DNA of 64,000 bases from the NCBI RefSeq assembly GCF_011075055.1, contig NC_058146.1, positions 15,476,320-15,540,319 on the forward strand. The letters are read 5' to 3'. Source of the stretch: Mangifera indica. Its lineage: Eukaryota > Streptophyta > Magnoliopsida > Sapindales > Anacardiaceae. Of this stretch, positions 23,328-35,280 are shown piece by piece. The notes beneath the pieces were generated by a model. That model saw only the letters and a program-made list of their open reading frames with translations. It was not told where the DNA came from and did no database searches. The translations under genes were made by a program, and so were the position numbers. Within the stretch, counting starts at the first letter, position 1. Each line of letters begins with the position of its first letter.

Positions 23328-24040
23328 AATCCAATTATATCATAAGTCATTACCATTTCTTTTAATTAATTTTTTTATTATAGAAAGAATTTTTTTGTGT
23401 GAAAAAAATATAAATTATTGTCAATTTTTGAATATTCTATGTTCAATATTCAAATGATTTATTTTATCGTTTATAAATTTATTATATATGAGGAGATTAT
23501 TATTGTCCTCTATATTGTTTGCATCAGCCCAACCATTTTAAAAATATTATATTGTTCTCTAAATTCTTTGCATATAATTTACTCTAATTTTAAGTACTTA
23601 AATTTCTCATGTCGAAATAGTGGATTTTAATAGTATAAATAAGTTGGCATCATATGGTCATATGTAGGCCTCGATCAAAACCATATTGACTTAGTCTTGA
23701 AAATTGACTCAATTTAGTTTAATTTAGTTTAAATTTATTTAGTTCGAATTTGAATTAAACTTGAGTATGGAGGGTTGGCTCATTTCTAATAAACCAAGTC
23801 AAACTCTAGTTTAAAAGAGTTCAACTTATTTGATTCAAGCTTGACTCGCAGTTTAATTCAAGTTATATCACATAATTGTTAAAACGATATTGTTTTGATC
23901 ATTATTAAATATAATGACATCATTTTATTGATAAATCACGATTTCAAGTCACGAATTTGACCCATAGATTTGATCTAACCGTTAAACTTCAAACTTAAGG
24001 ATCAAGTCTAACCCAAAATCCCCTTCATTGGTCTAATTGT
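23328..24040. other. AT-rich intergenic DNA
   Basis: No gene supported. 23690-24010 holds another copy of the low-complexity TTGACTCAATTTAGTTTAA / CAAGCTTGACTCG passage seen near 21900-22300. Confidence 0.4.
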
Positions 24041-24061
24041 TTGCAGTCACTGACCATCCCT

Positions 24062-24582
24062 TGAATGTTTTGTGTTACAGGAGGTTCTCTTACCAGAGCA
24101 CATTTTCGGGAAAGTTGAGGCTTCATGAGGAAGACCATGTAATTCTCCGGGTACTTTCTTTGGTTTTCTGCACTTTGACTCTAATCCCTCTCTGCAAGTA
24201 CATTATAACTGTCTTAGGAGCAGATGATAATGGTGAAGGTGCTCCCAAAAGACCTGCATGTTTCTCAGTTTATTTATTCAAATATATATATGTCTGCGTG
24301 TTTTTGGATTCCTGAAGGGGCCTCGTTCCCGCAGGTGGAACTTTTGCCTTGTATTCTTTGCTTTGTCGGCACGCAAAGCTGGGGCTTTCAAGTGCTCCTC
24401 ATGCAACAGCGGATGAGTATTCTCCTTACACTTCTGAAACACCTCTCAAAGGGATGAGTGGCAGTTTGCTTGTAAAGGAGTTCTTTGATAAACATCATAA
24501 TTCTCGAGTTTTGTTGCTATTGGTTGTGCTTTTGGGAATCATCATGGTTATTGGCGATGGCATTCCAACTCCATCAATCTCT
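24062..24582 (+). pseudogene. KUP/HAK/KT potassium transporter, N-terminal fragment
   Basis: Two clean exons. Exon 1, from about 24081 (a cryptic acceptor CAG precedes) to about 24238: YQSTFSGKLRLHEEDHVI, LTLIPLCKYIITVLGADDNG, GEG then GT. Exon 2, about 24335-24582 after GCAG: GTFALYSLLCRHAKLGL (frame as used here, phase joined through GEG|G), DEYSPYTSETPLKGM, LVKEFFDKHHNSRVLLLLVV, MVIGDGIPTPSIS, then GT. These are hallmark N-terminal sequences of the K+ uptake permease family, plasma- or vacuolar-membrane potassium transporters of 750-800 residues. No stop interrupts either exon, but no further exons follow: from about 24780 the sequence is unit spacer DNA. Only about 140 residues are present, so the piece was cut out of a gene and joined into the NLR array. 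Confidence 0.8.
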
Positions 24583-25140
24583 GGTATTATTTCTATCATA
24601 CATTACATATATTTTCCATGTGAAGTAATCGATTATGTTACAGAGCTTTATGGTATGGTTCTGTCCACAGATCCCTATGATAAGTTTTAGCTACCGCACA
24701 ATGTATTGGCCTCCGAGAATTGCATGGCTTTATCTTATTTTGTTGCATTTAATATATTTTGGGATTTTTGTTTTTATATATTTTATTAATTTTCTACTCA
24801 CCTTAATTGTGAACATGTATTGTAGGACAAAGGGAGATTAAGCCAAATGGTGCAGTTAATAAAGCATATCTTCCTCAAGATTGATTCAGAATTTCGGTGT
24901 TTACAAATATAATTCAGCGTTGACTGGTAAACATTACCTTCCATAATGTATAGAGTTTTTTTTATGTAAGTTTTAATAGTTTTGTGGAAATGAACAATTA
25001 GTACACTCTAAGTTTATTCCAATAAAGTTTCAGATTTTATTTCTTATTATAAATAAAAAACATTAGTTGTTGAAATTCTGTTCTGCCAAAGAGTAGATTA
25101 CAGGGTGTTGGTGTTTGAGATGCAAAACAACATCTTTGAT
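24583..25140 (+). repeat. KUP 3' junction and unit spacer
   Basis: 24583-24775 is unassigned. From about 24778 (TATTTTATTAATTTTCTACTCACC) the sequence matches 15340-15710 and 44800-45170, the spacer normally found after the NLR. So the KUP piece directly abuts the middle of a unit. Confidence 0.55.
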
Positions 25141-25588
25141 TTTTATGGATTCACAAGTGCAGCAATTTAGAATATTTGTGTGAAGATTTTGGTCGCCCGA
25201 GAGCCCTTCGAAGACTTTGGATTTTTGCATGTCCAAGTATGATCTCATTACCACGTGGTGTAAGAAACTTAAGCTCCTTAGAAAAACTTTGGTTGAAAGA
25301 TTGTGAAAGGCCTAATCTTGATTTGAGCACAGGATCAGATAAGCAAGACACAGGACCTCCTCTTCGATTAGTTCAAATCCATGATTTACCAAAACTGGTG
25401 AAATTGCCGCAATGACTTCTTCTGTGTTCGACAAACACTTTGGGAGAATTATTCATTCATGGCAGTCCGGAATTGTCATCTCTACCAGAGGATATGAATC
25501 GTCTCAACTCTTTGAGGGAATTGGTCCAAGATTGCTCATATCCCAAACATTCAACTTGACGGAGAGATTATCAAGTCAACCGAAAATT
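25141..25588 (+). pseudogene. NLR truncated LRR tail (secondary copy, unit A2)
   Basis: Encodes LRR repeats like the NLR 3' end: NLEYLCEDFGRPRALRRLWI, CPSMISLPRGVRNLSSLEKL, TGPPLRLVQIHDLPKLVKLP, then a stop at 25413-25415 (CAATGA; Trp codon to stop), after which frame-shifted remnants read GRIIHSW and SSLPEDMNRLNSL. It differs from the primary NLR tail (DKQD for DEQH) and matches 45190-45665 and 61755-62010, so it is a distinct second LRR block fixed in the unit. It starts abruptly after RLK-type sequence ending GCAAAACAACATCTT. Confidence 0.8.
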
Positions 25589-26515
25589 AGTTATGACCGT
25601 ATGACCAAACCATATCTCTTCTTCTTCATTTGGTTTAAAATTTGTACTACTACAAAACGGATCCTATTCTTTGTTTTATCTGCATGCAGGGAAAACTTGA
25701 ATCAGATGTGTGAGTTTTCAATCTCATAATTAAATTCTTCCATTTCCATTGAAATAGCCTAATTTGGAACACAAATTCCACTGAATGACAGGAGGGGTTA
25801 TTTATTTTAGTTCTTCAATGTCTTCATGTTTTTCAGGTACAAATTATTTGGCTTTTAGGTAGTACAAATTGTTGGGTTTCTTAAATATTTTCTTAGTTTT
25901 CTGCTCACCTTAAATTAACCTCATTTGTAAACATATATTGTATGTCTCATGAAGACTCAGCTGAATGGTACAGTTGGCAACACATATTTATTGTTTGATT
26001 CAGAATATCATGTTTACAATTATAATTCAGCCTTTAACAGTGAATATAACTTCCCCTGATGTGATTTTTTAAATAAATGTTTGAGAATGTACAGAGTTTT
26101 ATGTTTATGTTTTAATTGTTTTATGGCAACACATATTTATTCAAATAAAGTTTCAGATTTTATCTCTATTTATGTTTCGATATCACAGTTTTTTTTTCTT
26201 TTTAATTTTCTCTTCTTCCTTGAGGTCGTCATCTCAAGATTTGAAATCTAATTTTTGCATATTCATCTTTCTTCGTAAGATATATGATATTTAAAATTCT
26301 TTGGTTAAAATTTAGAGCTGTGCAGACCCTTGAACATGAAATTCTAAAAAATAACTTGGAAGTCAAACATTGTTTTTATTGTATGTGTTGAATAAAGAAA
26401 GGAACCAGCTTAGGGATCCATAATATCTTAGTTTTAATATCTGGGATCCTAAATTTTCTTATTAAAAGGAGAAAAGAAAAAACAGTTGTTGAAATTCTGT
26501 TCTGCGAAGGAATAG
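25589..26515 (+). repeat. Unit spacer after the truncated LRR
   Basis: Matches 45660-46480 and 62010-62930 (for example GAATGACAGGAGGGGTTATT, ACTCACCTTAA, CAATAAAGTTTCAGATTTTAT, GGGATCCATAATATCTTAG). No gene supported. Confidence 0.6.
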
Positions 26516-27760
26516 ACTACAGGGTGTTGCTATTTGTGATGCAAAACAATGTCTTTGTGATTGCCAGTAATGTCATTGGATTGAGCTGTCTTCTCAGAAA
26601 CTTGGCCCATAATGAGAGTGCTCCACACTATAAGCTGATTTTTTTATTTTTTTTCTATCATTTGGTGTACTGCTATATTTCCTTTCTTAGCTGATTCATT
26701 CGATACTATCTTCCTTTCCCTCTGGATATCTTAGAAATGTTGTGATCAATGTTAGCATGCCATCTGACATCGAAGAACGTAAAAGTTTACAGACAATGTA
26801 AGTTAGTATTGTGATTCCATGAGTGTGTCTTTAATTGTTTATGTGGGTCTTCTTTAATAGGTTTTTCCCTTTCTGCAGGGGTCGGGTTTTCAACAACTTA
26901 ATTGTCAAATCCCAAGTGCTTCGTTCAGTACTGATAGTCTTACTCATAAATTTGTTGGAGCTTACCTTGATGTATTTAAGATTTGACTAGTTTATTAGAG
27001 TTAGATTTTTTTATTTTAGGTATTTATCTTATCCTTATTTTTTCTTTTAGCATACATTAGTTTGTTTGTTGTCTCAATGGCCAGGTTTCTTGGAAACAAT
27101 GGCCTATCAGGAACCATTCCTCAGCAAAAGGCTGTATATCTTAAAAACATGCAAGCCCTAGCTTCAGTTTTCTTGAGAATTATGCGTATATATCATGTCG
27201 AATTAGATGGATGATATATGTCAATATTTTTTATATCTTCCTTGAAAGTTTTAGATGCTCAAATGTCGCAGAGGTATTGGTGCCAAATGCTTCGTGAATA
27301 GATTAAGAAGAAAAAGAATTAAACTTATTGTACAAACTGAAGAAGAATGAAAAATGCACTACTGCTACAAGTATGTATCTTGGAATTAGGCCAACTGATT
27401 AATTTTAAAAATCTAGACAATAATTGAAAGTAATTGATGAAAGTAATTGAAAGTCTTGACTGAATAGTTTCTTTCCAGATTTATATAAATTTCCCCTGGT
27501 GTTTAAAATTCTAATTTATACCATAGATCTACTACTGCAATATACGCTTTTGATGAAAGTAATTGAGATTTATGGTCATAGATCTACTACTGCAATATAC
27601 GCTTTTGATGGAAAGGCAATATCTGTGAAGCAACTTTCACCAGGATCCCACCAAAGGAAAAATTAGCTTGTTAATGAAATGGCTACCATAACTGCAGAGC
27701 AACATTGCAATCTTCTCATTATCTGGTTGTTGCATCGAGGGAACTTGACTCCTCCGTGTA
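26516..27760 (+). pseudogene. Malectin LRR-RLK, degenerate exon series (unit A2)
   Basis: Exon remnants SNVIGLSCLLRNLAHNESAP (26565), YLRNVVINVSMPSDIEERKS (26735), FNNLIVKSQVL (26880), FLGNNGLSGTIPQQKAVYLK (27085) and a kinase N-lobe scrap FDGKAISVKQLSPGSHQRKN (27606) followed by a TAG where family members have Gln or Leu, then LVNEMATITAEQH. Malectin, transmembrane and catalytic-loop parts are absent. A 55-base direct duplication containing GATCTACTACTGCAATATACG lies at 27523-27577 and 27578-27611 onward. It is the equivalent of 46490-49880 with a large internal deletion. Confidence 0.65.
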
Positions 27761-28530
27761 ATTTAGTATCTTGAAAAACAAAGGCCTTCATCAAGTATTG
27801 ATTGGTATGAAGATGCTAACTGATGATCAATCTTAGTTTAAAATTTCTATTGTGCTTTCCTTGCAAGCAACTGTAACATTAATACTTGTGATTTCTCTCC
27901 TATGATTTACAACATAAAAGTTAAAAGTTTCAGAACAAAATATTAATTTTAAAACTTTATGTTCAAGAAATCATCATGCAAAATGCTCTTCAGGTTTTGC
28001 CTTTTCATCACATAATCCTCATCACAAACCTATATGCAAAGTCCTCCACCTAATGTTTTATTGGTGCATTGGATGGAACCGTTTAATTTGATACCATCTG
28101 TTGGACACTCGAACCTTAATAAATGCTAATTGGGTCTCTTCCACTCAAAAACATAGACCCAATAACATTTATGGAGTTCTCGTAGCATTTTAGGCCAACT
28201 TGCACCTTGTTGGTATAGCATGTCCTATTGCACCAAACCCACCAACATGTTCCTCTACTCATCAAATAAAAGAACACCAAAAAATCCCTAGAAGCTAAGG
28301 TTGGATTCAATTTGAGCCAAATCTGAGTTTGGACTTGTTTGAATTGATTAGAGATATAGTTGATTGAGATGAATAGTAACTAGTAGGATAAATAGAGTTA
28401 CGATTGGGATAAATAGTGTTGTCAAAGGGTGATTTAAACTAGACTGTAGTCTTACTATCCAATTGAGACTCTAGTTCAAATCAAGTCAAACACCAATTTA
28501 AGCCAAACCAACTCAGTTTGAATCCACCCA
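27761..28530. other. Unit spacer
   Basis: Matches 49880-50650 (landmarks: CACAAACCTATATGCAAAGTCC, GGACACTC-AACTTTAATAAATGC, ACATTTATGGAGTTC, CCACCAACATGTTCCTC). The TGATACCATCTGTTGGACACTC and AACCAACTCAGTTTGAATCC phrases look like parts of interspersed repeats. No gene supported. Confidence 0.5.
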
Positions 28531-29340
28531 CACTAGAAGCCAACTCCATAGCCGATAATTACAATTGCATAAAACAACTTTTCCCACCAATAGGCATCTT
28601 CAAGCTCAACACTTACTGAAGTTGAGGGATTGTTTTTACTAGTACAACTAATTCCAATGAGATCTCCACATAACAATTCATTGCAGATATATGTTGATCC
28701 ATCTATATTTAAAGCATGCTTTTAAAAACTAGCAATCCAATCAATTGAATCGTCACCCATTAACAAAAATAGTTACGGTTCACTTAAAAAACATTTTTGA
28801 AGTTAGACCAGACTGGATTGGAAGATTTGAATTGGGTTACATAAAAAATTAATTTTTTTAAAATTCATTATTGGAACTTAAACCAAAGTTCTCATCTATC
28901 AATTTTAAGCTTTTATACCATCAAATTAAGTTTATTTTAACGATAAAATAATTTTCATTATATATTTAATGATAAATTATACAAAATTCATTATTATTTT
29001 GGTAGTGTCAAAATGGACAAACTACCCTATCCACTCAGTTGATGTCCTATCCGATTCCAAAAATATTGGTAATGTCAAAATGCTACCCTATTAGAATTTT
29101 CCCATTCAAATTGTTGTAGAACAAGTTGAACTTTGAGAGATAATCCAACAAAGTGATTTCTGCAAGAATCGCTCCACTCAAATGGTTGAAACTAAGGTCC
29201 AATGACTACAAAACAAATAATTATCTATCGCTGAATCTCACTTTAGAGACAATTACGTGAGAGATTGAGTATACAAAGTTCCAATAAAGTTCTTATTTCA
29301 ACTGAAAATAGATTCACAAATAAGTAACTGTAAATTTGAA
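28531..29340 (-). pseudogene. LRR receptor-like protein (RLP), C-terminal remnant (unit A2)
   Basis: On the minus strand, 29290-29100 reads LDLSFNHLSGAILAEITLLD and FNLFYNNLNGKI, the last LRRs of an RLP ectodomain. After an interruption, 28720-28535 reads GSTYICNELLCGDLIGISC (the C-terminal LRR cap), an acidic stretch with EDAYWWEKL, and the membrane helix start FYAIVIIGYGVGF. About 370 bases of non-coding DNA (28730-29095, with ATTTTTGGAATCGG and GGTAGCATTTTGACA near its edge) splits the two halves, an insertion. The stop TAG follows GVGF at about 28534. An equivalent, similarly interrupted copy is at 50650-51430. Confidence 0.72.
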
Positions 29341-30289
29341 ATAGTACTCAATCACATAATGTTACATCATTATTGATGAATACTCATTATAAAATCACAT
29401 AGTATTACTCGTGTAAAACAACTTATAAAAGTAAGAGCGAGATTATGTGTATTGAGCTCTAATTCAAAGTACATGATAGAAATGTAAGTCATAATTATTA
29501 CATTCATAAAGAAATATTTAAACATCAAACTATCATGCTCATATTTATCATAATAATTTAAAGTACATGAAAAGATGTAAGTCATAATAATTACTTTCAT
29601 GTGACTTTTTTTATACTCTAACTAGAGATTTTTGTTTCTAATATTTATTGACATTGATGTAGGAACTCAAAATTAAATTATTTTGAGCTAACGGATTCCT
29701 TCTTAACTATCACTTTTTTCTGCATACAAATAACCTATGACCAATTTAGCTTATTATACATGACATAAATAGTTTTGTATTTATACACCATATGTATCCA
29801 TATTAGATCCAACCATGACATCTCAGATCGAATAATTGATGGTGCTCTAATACAATCTTATGATGAATCATTGGCTACGCTTTACATGTCCATGTGATTC
29901 ATCGTTATTGGTTATATTTGAAAATTAGTTTACTAAATGTTAATTTATACTAATGCCCTAATGATACAACTTTCACAATTATCCACACTAATATCATCTT
30001 ATGATAGTTAACGAGGGCATTTAGAGTGTCTATTGTGTGATGTCATTGCCCAATTGGCATCACCTATATAGCGTAAGGAATGCTTAAATAATTTGATCTT
30101 CCAAAGATCTATATTATCCAAATAATTCACATCCATACAATATATTTAATGAATGAATAAATAAATAAAGTTAAGATAATATACATGTGAAATACAAAAC
30201 ACTTTATTAACACAAAATGAAACGTCTTGAAAATGATAATGTAATCGGTTCCAAAGGCATACACTAACAAATCCTATATAAGGAACCAT
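29341..30289. other. Unit spacer
   Basis: Matches 51430-52400. Contains a ~110-base tandem duplication with AAAGTACATGA-AAA-ATGTAAGTCATAAT at about 29468 and 29560. The passage ACATGACATCTCAGATCGAA and GTGATGTCATTGCCCAATTGGCATCAC (split by eye) is shared. No gene supported. Confidence 0.5.
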
Positions 30290-30954
30290 AAAACAACATA
30301 AGAATATATGCTAAATTAAGAAACCATATATTTAGGATATACTTGAATATAGAAAACTATATATTTGGAATATATTATGTTAAATTGAGTTTATAATGCA
30401 GGACAAGAGGTGAAGACTTATGTTATCTAATAAATAACATGTATGAAAATGAGTTATAGGGTACCATTGACAAGATGACGACATGAGTGTATCAAACTAA
30501 TGAACACATTTTTCCATGTTGATGAGGGTGTCAGTGTATCAAACTAATAAACTCATCTTTTCACGTAAGTGATGGTGTGAGTGTATTAAACTAATGAACT
30601 TATCTTTCCACGTAGGTGACTATGTGAGTGCGTCAAATTAATGAAATAATTTTTTCACATAAGTGACAGTGTGAGTATATCAAACTAATGAACTCAATTT
30701 TTCACATAGGTGATGACATGAGTGTGAGGTCAAACTAATAAACTTATCTTTTTACATAGGCGACGATGTGACTGCGCCAAAAGAAAATACCGATATCAAT
30801 GCTCGACTTTGATACCATTATAAAATTGAATAAATTGTATTTTTTTGTATATTAAATTATCTAAATAATACATAAATTTATACAAGTCCTAAATCCTATA
30901 TATTAAACAAAAAACATAAATCAACATAATAAATATACAATAATGCAAAACAAG

Positions 30955-31555
30955 ATTATGCATTATTCTACAAAAATAATGCCCCCAAGGAGACATTTAT
31001 TTTGTTTTTGGTTTGTGTGTTGGCAAATTCGATGAGGGCATTTGGAAAATGCTCCCTACATGTTGGCTGCTACGATTCTGCTTTTAGAGTCTAGCGATTG
31101 TTTGTGTTTCTTCCCTTACAACTGCTACTAGTGTTGCTCTCTCTGCCACTATGTTATTGTTTTGCATCCTCTGTTTTGCCTTTCTCTCTTGCATTCAAAA
31201 GACAATATTGGCCTTTTTTGAGCTTGTTTATTTATTTTTTAAATTTTTGGTTGTTTGGTTTTTCTCTCATCTTAATTTCTATCTTTGGAACTTTTTAGAA
31301 AAAGAGTCAAAAGGAGAAGATTCCCCCTCTCCCCCATTTTTTGTGGTGTTCTCTTCCCCCTTATCCGAGGGGGGCGGGTGTGTTTGTCCCTTGAGTAAAA
31401 GCTTGGCTTTGGCCTTGCTTATTGGCTTTGTGCGTTGTATACATTATTGCTAGCTTGTTGCCTTTTTAAAGTGTAACAAAGTTGAGTTTAGGTTATTTTC
31501 CTACCCTGGCTAGGTTTTTTTTGTTTTATTTACTCTTTTTTATAAAAAAAGAAAA
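30955..31555 (+). mobile_element. A-tailed insertion, possible 5'-truncated LINE/SINE (in M2)
   Basis: A G/T- and C-rich patch unlike the AT-rich surroundings, ending in TTATAAAAAAAGAAAAA. Imperfect flanking repeats GCAAAACAAG (30945-30954) and GCATAACAAG (31559-31568) look like a target-site duplication. The corresponding site in M1 (about 7512-7530, ACACATAACAAG) is empty. M3 has the same insertion (53119-53715). Small open frames inside are T-rich and have no family resemblance. Class is inferred from the A-rich tail and duplication only; no reverse transcriptase is present. Confidence 0.5.
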
Positions 31556-31866
31556 ACAGCATAACAAGAAATCATATGTTAAAAATATATATTAACTTAG
31601 AAAAACATATATTTATGATATATTATAATATAAAAAATCATATATTTTAAATATATTTCTAATATATTTTAATATTATCAATGATAATGAATCGTCATAT
31701 TATTGAGTATTTACTTTTAAAATGATAATGAGTCATGTTAGGATATGAGTTAACATGGTGCACAAATTTCCAACGTAACTTGAAATTTGTGAATAGTGTC
31801 AAGGCAACAAATAAAATAGGATATATCAAGACCTCAAGGGAGGACCAACACCAATTAGAAAATAAA

Positions 31867-31875
31867 TTTTTTAAA
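31867..31875. repeat. Target-site duplication, left (TTTTTTAAA)
   Basis: Nine bases identical to 38041-38049 on the other side of the Mutator-like element. The unoccupied form is recognisable at 7960-7990 (AATTTTTTATAAATTAAA). Confidence 0.65.
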
Positions 31876-31990
31876 GGGAAATTGAAATTTTTACCCTTAT
31901 TTTAATCCGTATATACATACATGCCACTTATCTCAAAGCTTAAACAAATATACCACAACTGTAATCTACTTCTCCAAAATACCTTTCTTG
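31876..31990 (+). repeat. MULE left terminal inverted repeat
   Basis: Pairs with 37925-38040. Similarity runs through CTACTTCTCCAAAATACCTTTCT (left) and CTACTTCTTTAAAATACTCTTT (right, reverse complement), split here by eye, and fades after that. Confidence 0.85.
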
Positions 31991-33439
31991 ATGTAACCCA
32001 TGCAGAAATTCTCTCTTTTTTTCTACAACTTCTTCTCTCTGTAATTTTAAAAGATATTTTGCGTTAATGAAAACTATTTGAAACAGTGAGATAATAGTAT
32101 AATATATAATATGATAATAATTAAAAATTAAGGTAATGAGATAGTCATTGATCACTTTCAACATGAGCTGGAAGTCAAATATGACAGAAAATTAATTTAG
32201 AAGGGGAAAAAGGAAGGGTTGGTGTCAACGCCAACGCTTGCTTTTTTCATTAATAATTGACACCAACCCACTTGCTCTGAATTTAACTTTTAAAAATGTC
32301 ATGTTTTCAGCAAGTATAATGAATATATATGAATAATATATCAAGAGGGAATATTATAATGAATATATATGAATAATGCACTGACTTGAATAATTCACTG
32401 ACAACTAGAGAATATATTCCTTATGTTATTGTTTGCTTCCTTTTTAACTTTTCACGTGGAAGCCTTGCTTGCTTTCATATATGTAGATGTTTTTGCAAAC
32501 TTTTTTTTGCAAAAGTATTTGCTTGCTTATTTCCATATTTTCTCAAAAAGTATTTGTTTCCACATAGATCATCGGATTGTTTTCTCGTGCACAAAGAAAA
32601 TTCAACAAACAACTTCATTGATTATCGATACTATTGACGTAATAGTAAGAAGATAGGTTAGGTTTTGTTATATCAAATGGAAGCAGAATTATATCATATC
32701 AAATTCAATTTGGTCCAAATTCAATGTAACTTGAATTTTAATTTGGTCTGAATTTAAATTAATTTGAAATTAAAATTAAAATTAATATGAAATTGATCAA
32801 ATTAATTTGGAAATTGCAATGGGTGAGTAGAGTGGTTGGCGAAAACGCCAACACTTGGCGGGAATCCCAAGCTTCCCATACTTCTTCTATTTCACTTACT
32901 TATTCTTTTTAATATATTTTCTTTACTGTTCACCTATCCATGCTTGTATTCTTTTATTTCACTTACCTATTCCTTTTTTAATCTATTTTCTTTACTGCTC
33001 ACCTATCCATACTTATAGTTCAGTAGATTTTATTTTAGTATGCTAGTGATTCAAATCTAAAATGTAGCTTAAATGACATTTAAAACTCAAAAATGGTAAT
33101 CTTACATAAAATATTATGAACATTCAAATTTAACTGTTTTCATGAAAAATGATGTCATGCATATTAATTTACTGATAATCCAATTTTTTTTATTCTAATG
33201 TTACATTAGTTGATACCAATTATGTTAATTTAATAATGATAATCTAGTTTTTTTTTATTAATCTTTGATTAAAATGATTATCTTTCATTAATGTAATTTA
33301 ATGAATTAATATATATTTTTAGGTATTTGCAATCAACTACCAAGAAGGGGCATATAGATTCCATGATGTATACAGATTCTGAGTGCACATGTTGCTTCAG
33401 ACAAAGATGGACACTATGAGTATAATTAGGAATAAACTA

Positions 33440-35280
33440 ATATTTACTCAGAGAGCTATTTTTCAGATAACCTGTTTCGAACACTTATTAGATTTCATAG
33501 AGTCACCGTTTAGTGTCGTATTTATTTAAGCAATGTTATTTCGTATGATTAATCGTGGGAACCCAGACAAAGAAATGTGGTTCAAAATAAATGGTGTTGA
33601 GTTCTGATTCAGCCCTGTGGAGTTTGCACTAGTCATTAGTCTGATTTTCGGGGAGGACATTGACGTGTCGAACTACGTTGATTACGCAGGGACGTCTCGA
33701 CTGAGAAAGGAATACTTCTTGGACATTCACAGGTTATTATCCTATGGGGAGATTGAGCAAGTATTCGACAATGAAATTTGGGGAGACAATGATGATGACG
33801 TAGTGAAGTTTGTGGTCTTGTATTATGCATTTACAAGATTATTAGGGGCAGACAATAAAACCAAAATACCTGATCGTTTTTTGCATTTAGTGGACAATTT
33901 AAATGCATTCAGTCAATATCTATGGGGGCAGTGACATGGAATAAAATAGTTGAATCAATGTGGAAGGGTATCCATAACAAATATCAGTATTATATTGAAC
34001 ATTACCCGTCGTACACAAGTTCACTCCCACTTCTTAGTTATAATATTTTGGGATACCCGATTACTTTATAGGTAAGTATCACATAATAGATAAAGTTTAC
34101 ATTTACACTGACGATTGTAAATACTAACCATAAATATTGTACAATGTGTAGTATTAGATTTATGAGATTATTCATAATCTATCACTTTATATCCGTGTGT
34201 AAGTAAATGATCAAATCTCTCATATTCTGAAATGGAAGATAACTGTACTGTTGATCTGGGATGACATATCGATACTTTGGGATGCTTTTCTGGTAAGTTG
34301 CTCATTGGTTGATTTATATTTTATTATTTTATCTTGTATTTCATTAATTTTTATAAATTTTCTTCATGTTCCAAGAGGAGATTACAACTGCATTACGTCC
34401 GATTGAGATTGAGTGTAACTTTGAGTGGTACATTTGGGTTTTGGAGTTTATGGGAGAATAAGTGTCACCAACATCATCAGATGACGAGTCTATAAATTTA
34501 GATGATGATGATGACATCCAGTCGAATAGTCCTATTGCCTTTCAAACAACCCCCAGAGGGTCTTTACAGTCATTTACTACTTCTGTATGAATATCTTTAT
34601 CATGAGGTGCCCAACCCATTGTATTGGACAGGTATCCCCTCCATAAGTGTCATCCTCTCGTATTACACACCCCCGAGAGTCATATAAAACATCTAATAAT
34701 GTACGTGTATCCCTTCCACGAATGTTTACCTTATGTGCCTTCCATCTTCGAGAGCACCAAAGGGACAAGCCTACAAGACACTTAATTCACGGGATGTCGT
34801 ACAGTGGTGTATCATATGACCGTCTTCAACAAATCTTAATGGAACATGGAAGAGACATTGACTCTCAAATACAACAATGATTGGACTAGCACGCTGCAAT
34901 GATATGTGTGGAGTGGGAGCGACAAACATCTATGTTTCATGGAGAAATGTAGGAGCAATGGTAGTAGCAGACATCAATGTTTCATGAGGATATGCAAATG
35001 CATTGGCAACAACATGCATCAATGCTTTATAGGGAGATGCAAGAGCAATGGCAATATCAGACATTGATGCTTCGAAGGGAGATACATGAACTCCAATCAT
35101 CATTAAATAATCAAATTACAAGACTTGAAGATTCTTATGTTCAGACATCAGAATCAATACAAGTTATTATCCAATATACTTATTTTTTATTTCAATTAGT
35201 TGTGTTATAAAATAATGATAAGCGTATATTTTTTGCAGTTGGACGACTTATCGGAGGATGAGGTTCAACAACAAGCGTAG
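33440..35280 (+). pseudogene. DUF1985 protein of Ulp1-carrying MULEs, degenerate
   Basis: The 33440-33940 region reads, with stops, TCFEHLLDFIESPFSVVFI, NPDKEMWFKINGVEF, FSPVEFALVISLIFGEDIDV and an open stretch 33617-33934. These are the conserved features of DUF1985, a domain found N-terminal to Ulp1-like cysteine protease domains in plant MULEs. A continuation at 33950-34300 (GIHNKYQYYIEHYPSYTSS, then IYEIIHNLSLYIRV and HILKWKITVLLIWDD) contains the typical ...LRWK-like block. A Gln/Met-rich coil follows (34900-35160), with about three copies of a ~19-residue unit of the type MQEQWQYQTLMLRREIHEL. I see no convincing Ulp1 catalytic triad; 35430-35600 may be a worn start of that domain. Several stops (for example in the gaps between these blocks) make it nonfunctional. 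Confidence 0.7.

Larger units (their letters stand above)
30290..31875 (+). repeat. Unit block M, copy 2
   Basis: Matches 6846-7990 and 52400-54018. It contains the ~60-base minisatellite (about 30470-30775) and, unlike M1, an A-tailed ~600-base insertion (30955-31555). It ends at the 9-base target of the Mutator-like element. Confidence 0.65.

Noticed and set aside
22381..24000. Repeated TTGACT/AAGTCAA phrases considered as regulatory W-box clusters.
   Set aside because: They occur in low-complexity repeat DNA far from any intact gene, so a regulatory reading is not justified.
31098..31453. Hydrophobic Leu/Phe-rich frames that could pass for small membrane proteins (also 53261-53455).
   Set aside because: They fall in a T-rich transposable insertion; the copy in M3 has shifted frames, so no coding constraint.
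34577..34880. Overlapping frames considered as separate genes inside the MULE.
   Set aside because: They belong to the decayed DUF1985-type gene region and have no independent support.
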